Below are positions 24,000 through 32,233 of a DNA stretch of 64,000 nucleotides, in pieces. The DNA is taken from assembly GCF_013170825.1 (NCBI RefSeq), contig NZ_CP033365.1:3422001-3486000 (forward strand), given 5' to 3'. The DNA is from Mesorhizobium sp. NZP2298 (GTDB lineage: Bacteria; Pseudomonadota; Alphaproteobacteria; Rhizobiales; Rhizobiaceae). Both the position numbers and the translations under genes were made by a program. Numbering within the stretch: the stretch's first letter is position 1; each line of letters opens with the position of its first letter. The notes beneath the pieces were generated by a model. The model did not search any database. It was not told where the DNA came from and saw only the letters and a list, made by a program, of their open reading frames with translations.

Positions 24000-24791
24000 A
24001 TGACCGGAATTTCGCCAGCCGTCGTCGCGGCAAGCAAACTTGGCCTCACCTTCCAGACCAATGACGGACCGGTCCAGGCACTGTCCAATGTCGACCTGAC
24101 CATCGGCAAGGGAGAATTCGTCTCCTTTATCGGGCCGTCGGGTTGCGGCAAGACCACGCTGCTGCGCGTCATCGCCGACCTGGAGAAACCGACATCGGGG
24201 ACGATTTCGGTCAACGGCATGACTGCGGAGCAGGCACGCGAGAAGCGCGCCTATGGCTATGTCTTCCAGGCCGCCGCGCTGTTTCCGTGGCGCACGATCG
24301 AACGCAATGTCGCGCTGCCGCTGGAGATCATGGGCCTCTCCAGGGCGGAGCAGGCGGAGCGCATCAAGCGCACGCTCGACCTCGTCAACCTCTCGGGCTT
24401 CGAGAAAAAATACCCCTGGCAGCTTTCCGGCGGCATGCAGCAGCGCGCCTCGATCGCGCGTGCGCTCGCCTTCGACGCCGACCTGCTGTTGATGGACGAG
24501 CCATTCGGCGCGCTGGACGAGATTGTGCGCGACCATCTCAATGAGCAATTGCTGCAACTGTGGGCGCGAACCAACAAGACCATCTGCTTCGTCACTCACT
24601 CCATTCCGGAAGCCGTCTACCTCTCGACGCGCATCGTGGTCATGTCACCGCGCCCGGGGCGTGTCAGCGACATCATCGAATCGACACTGCCGAAGGAGCG
24701 GCCGCTCGACATCCGCGAGACGCCGGAGTTTCTGGCGATCGCGGCCCGCGTGCGCGATGGTCTGCGGGCAGGGCACAGCTATGATGATTGA
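24000..24791 (+). CDS. ABC transporter ATPase (TauB/SsuB/ThiZ type), pyrimidine-locus importer
   Basis: A 263-residue nitrate/taurine/thiamine-precursor-type ATPase. Walker A is GPSGCGKTTLLR, the Q-loop is YVFQAAALFPWRT, the signature is LSGGMQQRASIARAL, Walker B is LLMDEPFGALDE, and the switch His lies in VTHSIPEA. It drives the importer whose two permeases and NMT1-like binding protein follow on the same strand. The family partner proteins carry pyrimidine-like or sulfonate substrates. ATG 24000 begins the conserved domain; an earlier in-frame start would add a disordered tail. Location beside hydA suggests import of uracil, thymine or a related pyrimidine. Confidence 0.85.
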   Translation: MTGISPAVVAASKLGLTFQTNDGPVQALSNVDLTIGKGEFVSFIGPSGCGKTTLLRVIADLEKPTSGTISVNGMTAEQAREKRAYGYVFQAAALFPWRTIERNVALPLEIMGLSRAEQAERIKRTLDLVNLSGFEKKYPWQLSGGMQQRASIARALAFDADLLLMDEPFGALDEIVRDHLNEQLLQLWARTNKTICFVTHSIPEAVYLSTRIVVMSPRPGRVSDIIESTLPKERPLDIRETPEFLAIAARVRDGLRAGHSYDD

Positions 24792-24827
24792 GCGCTCTGA
24801 CAAGCGAGCAGCCACCCCCGCCTTCCT

Positions 24828-24876
24828 CATCCTAGGGCGGAGCAGGCGCGAAGCGGCCTGCGTAGACCCTAGGATG
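24828..24876. repeat. Palindromic intergenic element between ATPase and permease genes
   Basis: Outer arms CATCCTAGGG (24828-24837) and CCCTAGGATG (24867-24876) are perfect inverted repeats. Inside them GCAGGC and GCCTGC form a second stem. Elements of this form are common between genes in Mesorhizobium genomes, as I recall. It sits within an operon. Confidence 0.6.
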
Positions 24877-24918
24877 ACGAAGAGAAAGACACCCGCCCTT
24901 CGCTTCGCTCCGGCCACG

Positions 24919-24937
24919 CTCTCCCCGGTGGGGAGAG
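24919..24937. repeat. GC-rich palindrome adjoining the permease start
   Basis: CTCTCCCC (24919-24926), loop GGT, GGGGAGAG (24930-24937). It is followed directly by GAGAAGGGG, the likely ribosome site of the permease at 24955, so the repeat appears to contribute the Shine-Dalgarno sequence. Confidence 0.6.
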
Positions 24938-24954
24938 GAGAAGGGGCCCGCTAG

Positions 24955-25833
24955 ATGGACTCGTTCCGCGACAAGCTCGTCCCCGTGACGTCGATCCTGT
25001 TGGGCGTCGTCATCCTCTGGTACGTCTTCGCCGTCATCCTCAACACGCCGTTTCAGCGCGACCTCGACCGCCGCGCCAACGCGACCTCCACCTTCAGCGA
25101 ATTCATCGGCAAGACGCTGTCGCAGCCCAAGCCGACGCTGCCGGCGCCGCATCAGGTGGCGGTGAACTTCTTCGAGAACACTTTTCTGCGGCCCATCAAT
25201 TCGAACCGCAGCCTCGTCTACAATGCCTGGGTGACGCTGTCGTCGACACTGCTCGGCTTCGCCTTCGGCACCGCGCTCGGCATCATCATCGCGGTGGGCA
25301 TCGTGCATGTGGCGACGCTCGACCGCAGCCTGATGCCGTGGATCATCGCTTCGCAGACCATTCCGATCCTGGCGGTGGCGCCGATGATCATCGTCGTGCT
25401 GGCGGCGATCGGCATCACCGGCCTGATCCCGAAGGCGATGATCTCGACCTATCTGTCGTTCTTCCCGGTGACCGTCGGCATGGTGAAGGGGCTGCGCTCG
25501 CCCGAGATCATGCATCTCGACCTGATGCATACCTACAATGCCAGCCGTGCGCAGACCTTCTGGAAATTGCGTGTCCCGGCCTCGGTGCCGTTCCTGTTCA
25601 CCTCCATGAAGGTGGCGGTGGCGGCAAGCCTGGTCGGCGCCATCGTCGGCGAACTGCCCACCGGTGCGGTCGCCGGCATCGGCGCCAAGCTGCTCGCCGG
25701 CGCCTATTACAGCCAGTCCATCGACATCTGGTCGGCGCTGGTCGCGGGTTCCATCGTGGCGGCACTTCTGGTCATGGTGGTCGGCATTGCCGGCCGCCTC
25801 GTCGACCGCGCCATGGGCGGGAGGCCGGCATGA
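24955..25833 (+). CDS. ABC transporter permease 1 (TauC/SsuC/ThiX type)
   Basis: A 292-residue inner-membrane protein with about six helices and the binding-protein-dependent transport domain. The cytoplasmic EAA-like loop reads DLMHTYNASRAQTFWKLRVPASVPFLFTSMK. Further family blocks are WVTLSSTLLGFAFGTALG and SQTIPILAVAPMI. It is one of two non-identical permeases expected to form a heterodimer with the ATPase at 24000. Its stop overlaps the start of the second permease by 4 nt (ATGA), a sign of coupled translation. Confidence 0.87.
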   Translation: MDSFRDKLVPVTSILLGVVILWYVFAVILNTPFQRDLDRRANATSTFSEFIGKTLSQPKPTLPAPHQVAVNFFENTFLRPINSNRSLVYNAWVTLSSTLLGFAFGTALGIIIAVGIVHVATLDRSLMPWIIASQTIPILAVAPMIIVVLAAIGITGLIPKAMISTYLSFFPVTVGMVKGLRSPEIMHLDLMHTYNASRAQTFWKLRVPASVPFLFTSMKVAVAASLVGAIVGELPTGAVAGIGAKLLAGAYYSQSIDIWSALVAGSIVAALLVMVVGIAGRLVDRAMGGRPA

Positions 25834-26984
25834 AGTGGCTGAAACCCTCCTGGCAAGCGGTGCTGGCGATCCTGCTCTGCCTGATCGCGGTCGCCCTCGG
25901 CGCGATGTCGAAGCCGGAAGCGGCAGCGCTTGCGGACCCGACAGCGAGCATCAACTATCCCTACCTTGGAACGAAGGGCGTGATGCTCGGCCTGGCGATC
26001 GTGGCGGCACTGATCTCGATGATCAGGATTCCGTCGCTTGCGGAGGCCGTCGTGCTGTTTGTCGGCGCCCATCTCGTTGCCTGGCTGCTGATCTCGGGCA
26101 TCGCGGGGTTCGAAGGCACGGCACTGGCGCCGTATTTCCTGCTGCTCGCGGCCGCCTGGTTGCTTGGCTGGCGCTGCGTGGCGGTGCTGTCCAGCCTTCG
26201 TCCGATGAGGGGATTGGCCCGCAACGCGCTGCGCCTGATAATCCCCGCCATATTCGGCGCCTGGATCCTGATCATCTGGGAAGCGGTGACGCGGGGCGCC
26301 GGCATCCCCTTCATCCTGTTGCCGCCGCCCAGCGCCATCGGCGCGCGCATCGCCAGCTCGCTGCCGGTGCTCGGCGCCGATGTCCGGCAGACCATCTTCA
26401 AGGCGGTGCTCTTCGGCTATGTCGTCGGCAGCGGCGCCGGTTTCATCACCGCGATCCTCGCCGATCGCGTGCCGTTCCTGCGGCGCGGACTCCTGCCGAT
26501 CGGCAACATGGTCTCGGCGCTGCCGATCATCGGCGTGGCGCCAATCATGGTCATGTGGTTCGGCTTCGACTGGCAGTCCAAGGCGGCTGTCGTCATCATC
26601 ATGACCTTCTTCCCGATGCTGGTGAACACGGTCGCCGGCCTGGCCGCCTCAGGCCATATGGAGCGCGACCTGATGCGCACCTATGCGTCGGGCTACTGGC
26701 CGACACTGGTCAAGCTCAGGCTGCCGGCAGCGGCCCCCTTCATCTTCAACGCGCTGAAGATCAACTCGACGCTGGCCCTGATCGGCGCCATCGTCGCCGA
26801 GTTCTTCGGCACGCCCGTGGTCGGCATGGGCTTCCGCATCTCGACCGAGGTCGGGCGGATGAACATCGACATGGTCTGGGCCGAAATCGCAGTTGCAGCA
26901 CTTGCGGGTTCGGTCTTTTATGGCGTGGTCGCTCTTGTCGAAAGAGCCGTCACGTTTTGGCATCCCTCTGTCCGTGGTGGATAG
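25830..26984 (+). CDS. ABC transporter permease 2 with extra N-terminal membrane segments
   Basis: A 384-residue permease, about 100 residues longer than usual. The C-terminal 270 residues carry the transport domain (SALPIIGVAPIMVMWFGFDWQSK; loop ERDLMRTYASGYWPTLVKLRLPAAAPFIFNALK). The N-terminal part adds about three or four hydrophobic segments (AVLAILLCLIAVALGAM; GVMLGLAIVAALISMI; AVVLFVGAHLVAWLLI) before the normal start. It pairs with permease 1, whose stop it overlaps. The extension's role is unknown. ATG 25830 is fixed by the overlap and by the signal-like first helix. Confidence 0.85.
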   Translation: MKWLKPSWQAVLAILLCLIAVALGAMSKPEAAALADPTASINYPYLGTKGVMLGLAIVAALISMIRIPSLAEAVVLFVGAHLVAWLLISGIAGFEGTALAPYFLLLAAAWLLGWRCVAVLSSLRPMRGLARNALRLIIPAIFGAWILIIWEAVTRGAGIPFILLPPPSAIGARIASSLPVLGADVRQTIFKAVLFGYVVGSGAGFITAILADRVPFLRRGLLPIGNMVSALPIIGVAPIMVMWFGFDWQSKAAVVIIMTFFPMLVNTVAGLAASGHMERDLMRTYASGYWPTLVKLRLPAAAPFIFNALKINSTLALIGAIVAEFFGTPVVGMGFRISTEVGRMNIDMVWAEIAVAALAGSVFYGVVALVERAVTFWHPSVRGG

Positions 26985-27025
26985 GGGCGGTGGGTTTAAG
27001 GGCACTAACTTCAGAGGGTAAAAGA

Positions 27026-27997
27026 ATGAAAAAACTGATTATTCCCGTTTTGGCCGGCGCGATGTCGCTGGCCGCGTTCCAGGCAATGGCCGCCGACAAG
27101 GTGACGTTGCAGTTGAAATGGGTCACGCAGGCCCAGTTTGCCGGCTACTATGTCGCCAAGGCCAAGGGTTTCTACGAGGCCGAGGGTCTCGACGTCGACA
27201 TCAAGCCGGGCGGCCCGGACATTGCGCCCGAGCAGGTGATCGCCGGCGGCGGTGCCGACGTCATCGTCGACTGGATGGGCGGGGCACTGGCCGCGCGCGA
27301 AAAGGGCGTGCCGCTGGTCAACATTGCCCAGCCGTTCAAGAAGGCCGGCATGGAGCTGGTCTGCCCGAAGGACGGTCCGATCAAGACCGAAGCCGACTTC
27401 AAGGGCCACACGCTCGGTGTCTGGTTCTTCGGCAACGAATATCCGTTCTACGCCTGGATGAACAAGCTCGGCCTCAAGACCGATGGCGGCCCGGATGGCG
27501 TCACGGTCTTGAAGCAAAGCTTCGACGTGCAGCCGCTGATCCAGAAGCAGGCGGATTGCATCTCGGTCATGACCTACAATGAGTACTGGCAGTTGATCGA
27601 CGCCGGCTACAAGCCGGAACAGCTGACTGTCTTCAACTACTCGGCGATGGGCAACGACCTGCTCGAGGACGGGCTCTATGCCTCGGAAGACAAGCTCAAG
27701 GACCCGGCCTTCGAGGACAAGATGGTGCGGTTCGTGCGCGCCTCGATGAAAGGCTGGAAATATGCCGTCGACAACAATGACGAAGCCGCCGGCATCGTCA
27801 TGGACGGCGGCGGCCAGGACGAGAACCACCAGAAGCGGATGATGAGCGAAGTCGCCAAGCTGATCGACAACGCCGACGGCAAGCTCGACCCGGCGACCTA
27901 TGAACGCACCGCCAAGGCGCTGCTCGACCAGAAGATCATCACCAAGGAGCCGAAAGGCGCCTACACGACCGCCATCACCGACAAGGCGATCAAATAA
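27026..27997 (+). CDS. NMT1/THI5-like substrate-binding protein of the importer
   Basis: A 323-residue periplasmic protein with a signal peptide ending in AMA (about residue 22). The mature start VTLQLKWVTQAQFAGYYVAKAKGFYEAEGLDV is typical of the NMT1/ThiY family, which binds pyrimidines such as hydroxymethylpyrimidine precursors. GPDIAPEQVIAGGGADV follows. Given its position downstream of preTA, rutR and hydA, a nucleobase pyrimidine or dihydropyrimidine is the most economical ligand; riboflavin or thiamine precursors are alternatives. AGAGGG is the ribosome site. Confidence 0.85.
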   Translation: MKKLIIPVLAGAMSLAAFQAMAADKVTLQLKWVTQAQFAGYYVAKAKGFYEAEGLDVDIKPGGPDIAPEQVIAGGGADVIVDWMGGALAAREKGVPLVNIAQPFKKAGMELVCPKDGPIKTEADFKGHTLGVWFFGNEYPFYAWMNKLGLKTDGGPDGVTVLKQSFDVQPLIQKQADCISVMTYNEYWQLIDAGYKPEQLTVFNYSAMGNDLLEDGLYASEDKLKDPAFEDKMVRFVRASMKGWKYAVDNNDEAAGIVMDGGGQDENHQKRMMSEVAKLIDNADGKLDPATYERTAKALLDQKIITKEPKGAYTTAITDKAIK

Positions 27998-28008
27998 GGC
28001 GATCAAAT
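27983..28008. repeat. Tandem duplication across the binding-protein stop codon
   Basis: AAGGCGATCAAAT occurs twice in direct contact (27983-27995 and 27996-28008). The first copy encodes the last residues and the start of the TAA; the second is untranslated. Probably replication slippage. Confidence 0.8.
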
Positions 28009-28021
28009 AATAAGCCTACGG

Positions 28022-28048
28022 GAGCGTGATCCCGAAAAGATCATGCTC
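28022..28048. repeat. Short palindrome after the importer operon
   Basis: GAGCGTGATC (28022-28031) and GATCATGCTC (28039-28048) pair with one G-T wobble around CCGAAAA. GATCCCGAAAAGATC-like pieces recur between rhizobial genes in my recollection, so this is likely a repeat remnant. Confidence 0.45.
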
Positions 28049-28060
28049 AAACGACAAGAT

Positions 28061-28087
28061 GGAACGGCGCCTCAGAGGCGCCGTTCC
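28061..28087. terminator. Hairpin terminator shared by the importer operon and the Lrp gene
   Basis: GGAACGGCGCC (28061-28071), loop TCAGA, GGCGCCGTTCC (28077-28087), then TTTAT on the plus strand. The stem is perfect over 11 bp and contains the stop codon of the minus-strand Lrp gene, so it can act in both directions. Confidence 0.75.
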
Positions 28088-28563
28088 TTTATGGTGTTCA
28101 TGACGAAGCTGGTCTCGATCGAGGCGACGCATTTAAGCCTTGCGATCTTTTCCTTGATGAAGCGCTCATACTGTTCGAGGCTGCCGGTCACCACCTTCAG
28201 CACATAGTCGCGCGAACCGGTGACGAGGTGGCACTCCAGCACCTCTTCCCAGCCGCGGATCGCGTCCTCGAACATCACGATCTCGTCCTCGTTCTGCCGG
28301 CTGAGCCGGATGGTGGCGATGGCGACCATGCTCCAGCCGAAGGCGGCGGGGTCGACCAGCGTGGTATAGCCCTTGATGACGCCGGTCTCCTCCAGCCGCC
28401 GCACGCGCCTGAGGCAAGGCGACGGCGACAGGCCGATGCGCTCGGCAAGCTCGTTGTTGGTGATGCGGGCATCCGCCCGCAATTCCCTGAGAATCCTGAG
28501 GTCGAAGTCGTCGGCTATCTTCTGCTGCACTTTCGCTCTCTCGCGGCAATTTGTTGCCGACAT
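28072..28563 (-). CDS. Lrp/AsnC family regulator
   Basis: A 163-residue protein. The DNA-binding domain reads DDFDLRILRELRADARITNNELAERIGLSPSPCLRRVRRLEETGVIKGY, the standard AsnC-type helix-turn-helix. The C-terminal RAM domain follows with VMFEDAIRGWEEVLECHLVTGSRDYVLKV. Such regulators sense amino acids and form octamers. It is divergent from the cystathionine-gamma-synthase-family gene (88 nt), and an AT-centred palindrome lies between them, so it probably controls that gene in response to methionine, cysteine or a related amino acid. ATG 28563 begins just before the conserved domain. Confidence 0.88.
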   Translation of the reverse strand: MSATNCRERAKVQQKIADDFDLRILRELRADARITNNELAERIGLSPSPCLRRVRRLEETGVIKGYTTLVDPAAFGWSMVAIATIRLSRQNEDEIVMFEDAIRGWEEVLECHLVTGSRDYVLKVVTGSLEQYERFIKEKIARLKCVASIETSFVMNTIKERRL

Positions 28564-28607
28564 GCAGTCATGCGAGCCCAAGAATAGCAAGGACTGGCTG
28601 ATCGGGA

Positions 28608-28622
28608 TCGCATAAATTGCGA
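28608..28622. promoter_or_regulatory. Candidate Lrp-type operator
   Basis: TCGCA-TAAAT-TGCGA is a perfect 5-bp inverted repeat with an AT-only centre, the general form of Lrp/AsnC sites. It lies 45 nt upstream of the regulator start and 29 nt upstream of the divergent PLP-enzyme gene. Confidence 0.4.
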
Positions 28623-28651
28623 CGGAATACCCCTCGAAAGCAGGAAAAGCC

Positions 28652-29934
28652 ATGACCGCGCCGCGCCCGTCGAAAACCCATATCGGCAACCACAAGCTCC
28701 ATCCGGAGACGCTGATGCTGAGCTACGGCTTCGACCCGCAGCTTTCGGAAGGCGCGGTCAAGCCGCCGGTGTTCCTGACCTCGACCTTCGTGTTCAAATC
28801 GGCGGAGGAGGGACGCGACTTCTTCGATTACACGTCCGGCCGCAAGGAGCCACCGAGCGGCACGGCGTCCGGCCTGGTCTATTCGCGCTTCAATCATCCC
28901 AACAGCGAGATCGTCGAGGATCGGCTGGCGATCTATGAGGGGACGGATGCGTGCATCCTGTTTTCATCGGGCATGTCGGCGATCGCCACGACGCTGCTCG
29001 CCTATGCCCGCCCGGGCGATGTCATCCTGCATTCACAGCCGCTCTATGGCGGCACCGAGACGCTGTTGACGCGCACGCTTTCCGGGTTTGGCATCGGCGC
29101 CGTCGGCTTTGCCGACGGTGTCGACGAGAAAGCGGTGCGCGCGGCGGCCGATGCCGCGGTGGCGAAGGGGCGTGTTTCGGTCATTCTGATCGAGACGCCA
29201 TCGAACCCGACCAACAGCCTGATCGACATTGCGCTGATCAGGACGATCGCCGACGAGATCGACGCCAGGCAGGACTCAAGGCCGATCATCGTCTGCGACA
29301 ACACGCTGCTTGGCCCGGTGTTCCAGCGGCCGATCGAGCACGGCGCCGACGTCTCGGTCTATTCGCTGACCAAATATGTCGGCGGCCATTCCGACCTGAT
29401 CGCGGGCGCCGCCATGGGCAGCAAGGCGGTCACCAAGCCGATCAAGGCGCTGCGCGGGGCGATCGGCACACAGCTCGACCGCATTCCTGCTGGATGCTCG
29501 GCCGTTCGCTGGAGACGCTGTCGATCCGCATGGAGCGGGCCAACGACAATGCGCGCCTGGTCGCCGAATTCCTGCGCGATCATGCCAAGGTTGCAAAGGT
29601 GCATTATCTGCCGTTCCTGGGCGAGGATACGCCGGCTGGCCGCACTTACAGGGCGCAATGCAGCGGCGCCGGCTCGACCTTCTCCTTCGACATCAAGGGC
29701 GGTGAGAAGGCGGCTTTCGCCTTCCTCAATGCCCTGCAGATCTTCAAGCTGGCGGTAAGCCTCGGCGGCACGGAGTCGCTCGCCAGCCACCCGGCGGCGA
29801 TGACCCACTCCGGCATTCCCTTCGACGTGCGCCAGCGCATCGGCGTGCTCGAGACCACGGTCAGGCTGTCGATCGGCGTCGAACATCCAGACGATCTGAT
29901 CGCCGATCTGACGCAGGCGCTGGCGGCGGTCTGA
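28652..29934 (+). pseudogene. Cystathionine gamma-synthase-family PLP enzyme, frameshifted
   Basis: Enzymes of this family (cystathionine gamma-synthase/beta-lyase, methionine gamma-lyase) act on sulfur amino acids using PLP. The first frame, from ATG 28652, contains [41 protein letters not shown] and the PLP lysine block [14 protein letters not shown]. It loses homology after RGAIGTQLD. The next frame resumes with [19 protein letters not shown] and continues to the family C-terminus ([19 protein letters not shown]) at 29934. One missing base near 29479-29481 (GACCGCAT for expected GACC-C-GCAT) explains this. Restored length is 427 residues, normal for the family. A sequencing error is as likely as a true mutation. 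Confidence 0.82.
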
Positions 29935-30094
29935 CGGCGCTCTCTCGTGGCTGGAAAGGGTGAGCGATCGCCCCTTTGCTGCTTTCCCGGTCACAAAACC
30001 GTGTGCAGGGAAACATTGGGCCGCCCAGCCGTTTCGGTTGAGGCATGCGCGCGACGGGGAGCCGCGACGCATGCGACAGCCACGGAGGTCCTTA

Positions 30095-30538
30095 ATGCGC
30101 ACACATTCCATCTTGCCGGTACTTTCGGCGTTGGCCATTTCGACCGCTTTCGTCTTCGCGTCCCCGGCCATGGCCGAGGTGGTGAAGTACAAGGCGACGC
30201 TCGATGGCAGCCAACAGAGCCCGCCCGTCACCACCAAGGGCAAGGGCACCGCCACGCTCACATTCGACACCACCAAGAAGAAGCTCAGCTGGAACGTGAA
30301 ATATTCCGGCCTCAGCGGACCGGCGACGGCAGCGCATATTCACGGCCCGGCGGCGATGGGTGCGAATGCCGCTCCCGTCATCCCGTTCAAAGGCAAGCTC
30401 AAGAGCCCGATCAAGGGATCCGCAACGCTGACGGACGCACAGGCCGCCGACCTGGCGGCCGGCAACTATTATGTCAACGTCCACACCGCCGCCAACAAGG
30501 ACGGCGAGATCCGCGGCCAGATCGAGGCAGCGAAGTAG
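30095..30538 (+). CDS. Secreted CHRD-domain protein
   Basis: A 147-residue protein with a signal peptide ending ASPAMA (about residue 27). The mature part is a single CHRD domain, beta-rich, with the family pattern YKATLDGSQQSPP, GKGTATLTFD, LSWNVKYSGLSGPATAAHIHGPA and NYYVNVHTAANKDGEIRGQI. CHRD domains occur in secreted or surface proteins of many bacteria; their biochemical role is unknown, though the conserved His/Asp residues could bind metal. ATG 30095 has GGAGG six bases upstream. It ends in a strong bidirectional terminator. Confidence 0.85.
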   Translation: MRTHSILPVLSALAISTAFVFASPAMAEVVKYKATLDGSQQSPPVTTKGKGTATLTFDTTKKKLSWNVKYSGLSGPATAAHIHGPAAMGANAAPVIPFKGKLKSPIKGSATLTDAQAADLAAGNYYVNVHTAANKDGEIRGQIEAAK

Positions 30539-30552
30539 CGCAAGCGCTTCGG

Positions 30553-30580
30553 AAAAAGGGGCGGGCGATCGCCCCTTTTT
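30553..30580. terminator. Bidirectional Rho-independent terminator
   Basis: AAAAAGGGGCG (30553-30563) pairs with CGCCCCTTTTT (30570-30580) around GGCGAT. There is a T-run on each strand, between two convergent stops (30538 and 30584). Confidence 0.92.
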
Positions 30581-30583
30581 GAA

Positions 30584-32233
30584 TCACGCCTTGTCGCGGA
30601 TCTGCGTCAGCGTGCGAGTCGGCGTGATTGCTTCCGGATCGAGCCTGATTTCGACGATCGCCGGCTTGCCGCTGGCGCGGGCTCGCTCGAAGGCGGGCGC
30701 GAAATCCGCTGTCCTCTCGACCGTCTCGCCATGGCCGCCATAGGCACGGGCCAGCGACGCGAAATCGGGGTTCTTGAGGCCGGTGGCGACGACACGGCCG
30801 GGATATTCGCGCTCCTGGTGCATGCGTATTGTGCCGTAGATGCCGTTGTTGACGACGATGACGACGATCGGCAGGTCATACTGCACGGCGGTGGCGAACT
30901 CCTGGCCGTTCATCAGGAAGCAGCCGTCGCCGGCAAAGGCGACCACGGTACGCTCTGGGAATAGCGCCTTGGCGGCGACCGCGGCCGGGGTGCCATAGCC
31001 CATCGAGCCCGATGTCGGCGCGGCTTGCGTGCCGAAGCGGCGGGAGCGGTGGAAGCGATGCACCCAGGTGGCGTAGTTGCCGGCGCCGTTGGTTAGGATG
31101 GCGTCGTCGGGAAGTACCTTCTCCAGATAGTTCATGATCGGCCCCATCTGGACCGGGCCGGGGCCGGTTTCCGGTGGTGTCGACCAGTCGAGATAGGCGG
31201 CATGCAGTTTCGCCGGCTCGTCCTCCCAGCCTGGTGTCGCAGCCGGTCTGCGCTTGACGAAAGCCTCGACGAAAGCCGAGGGCGATGCGTTGATCGCCAG
31301 CGTCGGCCGGTAGACGCGGCCGAGTTCGCCGGCATCGGCGTGAACATGGACCAGCGCCTGGTCGGGGTAGGGGCTTTTCAGCAGCGTATAGTCGGAAGAC
31401 GGCATTTCGCCCATGCGGCCGCCGATGAGCAGCACGAGGTCGGCCTGCTTGATGGCGTTGGCCAGTTTCGGATTGATGCCGATGCCGACGTCGCCTGCAT
31501 AGTTCGGGTGCAGATGGTCGAACAGCATCTGGCGTCGGAAAGAACAGCCGACCGGCAGCGACCATGTCTCGGATATGGCGCGCATGTGCGCCACGGATTC
31601 CTCATTCCAGCGCGTGCCGCCGAGGATGACGAACGGGCGCTTGGCGCCGTTGAGCAGCATCTCCAGCGCGTCGAGTTCGGCCTCGCCGGGATAGGTCTCG
31701 ACCGGCGTGTGGGGAAGTGCGTCCGGCGCCTCGACCACGCTGGTCAGCATGTCCTCGGGCAACGAGATGACCACCGGGCCGGGACGCCCCGATGTCGCCA
31801 CGGCGAAGGCGCGGGTGACGAATTCCGGGATGCGCGAGGCGTCGTCGATCTCGACCACCCATTTGGCGATGTCGCCGAAGAACCTGACATAGTCCACCTC
31901 CTGGAAAGCCTCGCGCTCCTTGGCGTGGCTGGCGACCTGGCCGATGAACAGGATGAGCGGAACCGAATCCTGCATGGCGATGTGGATACCGGCGGACGCA
32001 TTGGTCGCGCCGGGGCCGCGGGTGACGAAGCAGATGCCGGGCTTGCCGGTCAGCCTGCCCTGGCAGTCCGCCATCATCGCGGCGCCACCTTCCTGGCGGC
32101 AGACGATGGTGCGGATCGCCGAGTCGTGCAGCGCGTCGAGCACCGCGAGATAGGATTCGCCCGGCACGCAGAAGATGCGGTCGGTGCCGTTGGCTTCCAG
32201 CGCTTCGACGATCAGTTGTCCACCGGTCTTCAT
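30584..32233 (-). CDS. Thiamine-diphosphate enzyme (acetolactate-synthase-large-subunit-like)
   Basis: A 549-residue ThDP enzyme with the three-domain pyruvate-oxidase/AHAS layout. Glu48 (CRQEGGAAMMAD) is the residue that activates the cofactor. The ThDP-binding motif is GDGCFLMNGQEF...VVNN near residues 440-470. Substrates could include 2-oxo acids or acyl-CoA-type 2-oxo acids; I see no marker that settles it. It overlaps the CoA-transferase gene upstream by 4 nt (ATGA), so the two should act together. A CoA-transferase/ThDP-decarboxylase pair recalls the oxalate pathway (formyl-CoA transferase and oxalyl-CoA decarboxylase), but this protein is not clearly an oxalyl-CoA decarboxylase. Confidence 0.8.
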   Translation of the reverse strand: MKTGGQLIVEALEANGTDRIFCVPGESYLAVLDALHDSAIRTIVCRQEGGAAMMADCQGRLTGKPGICFVTRGPGATNASAGIHIAMQDSVPLILFIGQVASHAKEREAFQEVDYVRFFGDIAKWVVEIDDASRIPEFVTRAFAVATSGRPGPVVISLPEDMLTSVVEAPDALPHTPVETYPGEAELDALEMLLNGAKRPFVILGGTRWNEESVAHMRAISETWSLPVGCSFRRQMLFDHLHPNYAGDVGIGINPKLANAIKQADLVLLIGGRMGEMPSSDYTLLKSPYPDQALVHVHADAGELGRVYRPTLAINASPSAFVEAFVKRRPAATPGWEDEPAKLHAAYLDWSTPPETGPGPVQMGPIMNYLEKVLPDDAILTNGAGNYATWVHRFHRSRRFGTQAAPTSGSMGYGTPAAVAAKALFPERTVVAFAGDGCFLMNGQEFATAVQYDLPIVVIVVNNGIYGTIRMHQEREYPGRVVATGLKNPDFASLARAYGGHGETVERTADFAPAFERARASGKPAIVEIRLDPEAITPTRTLTQIRDKA

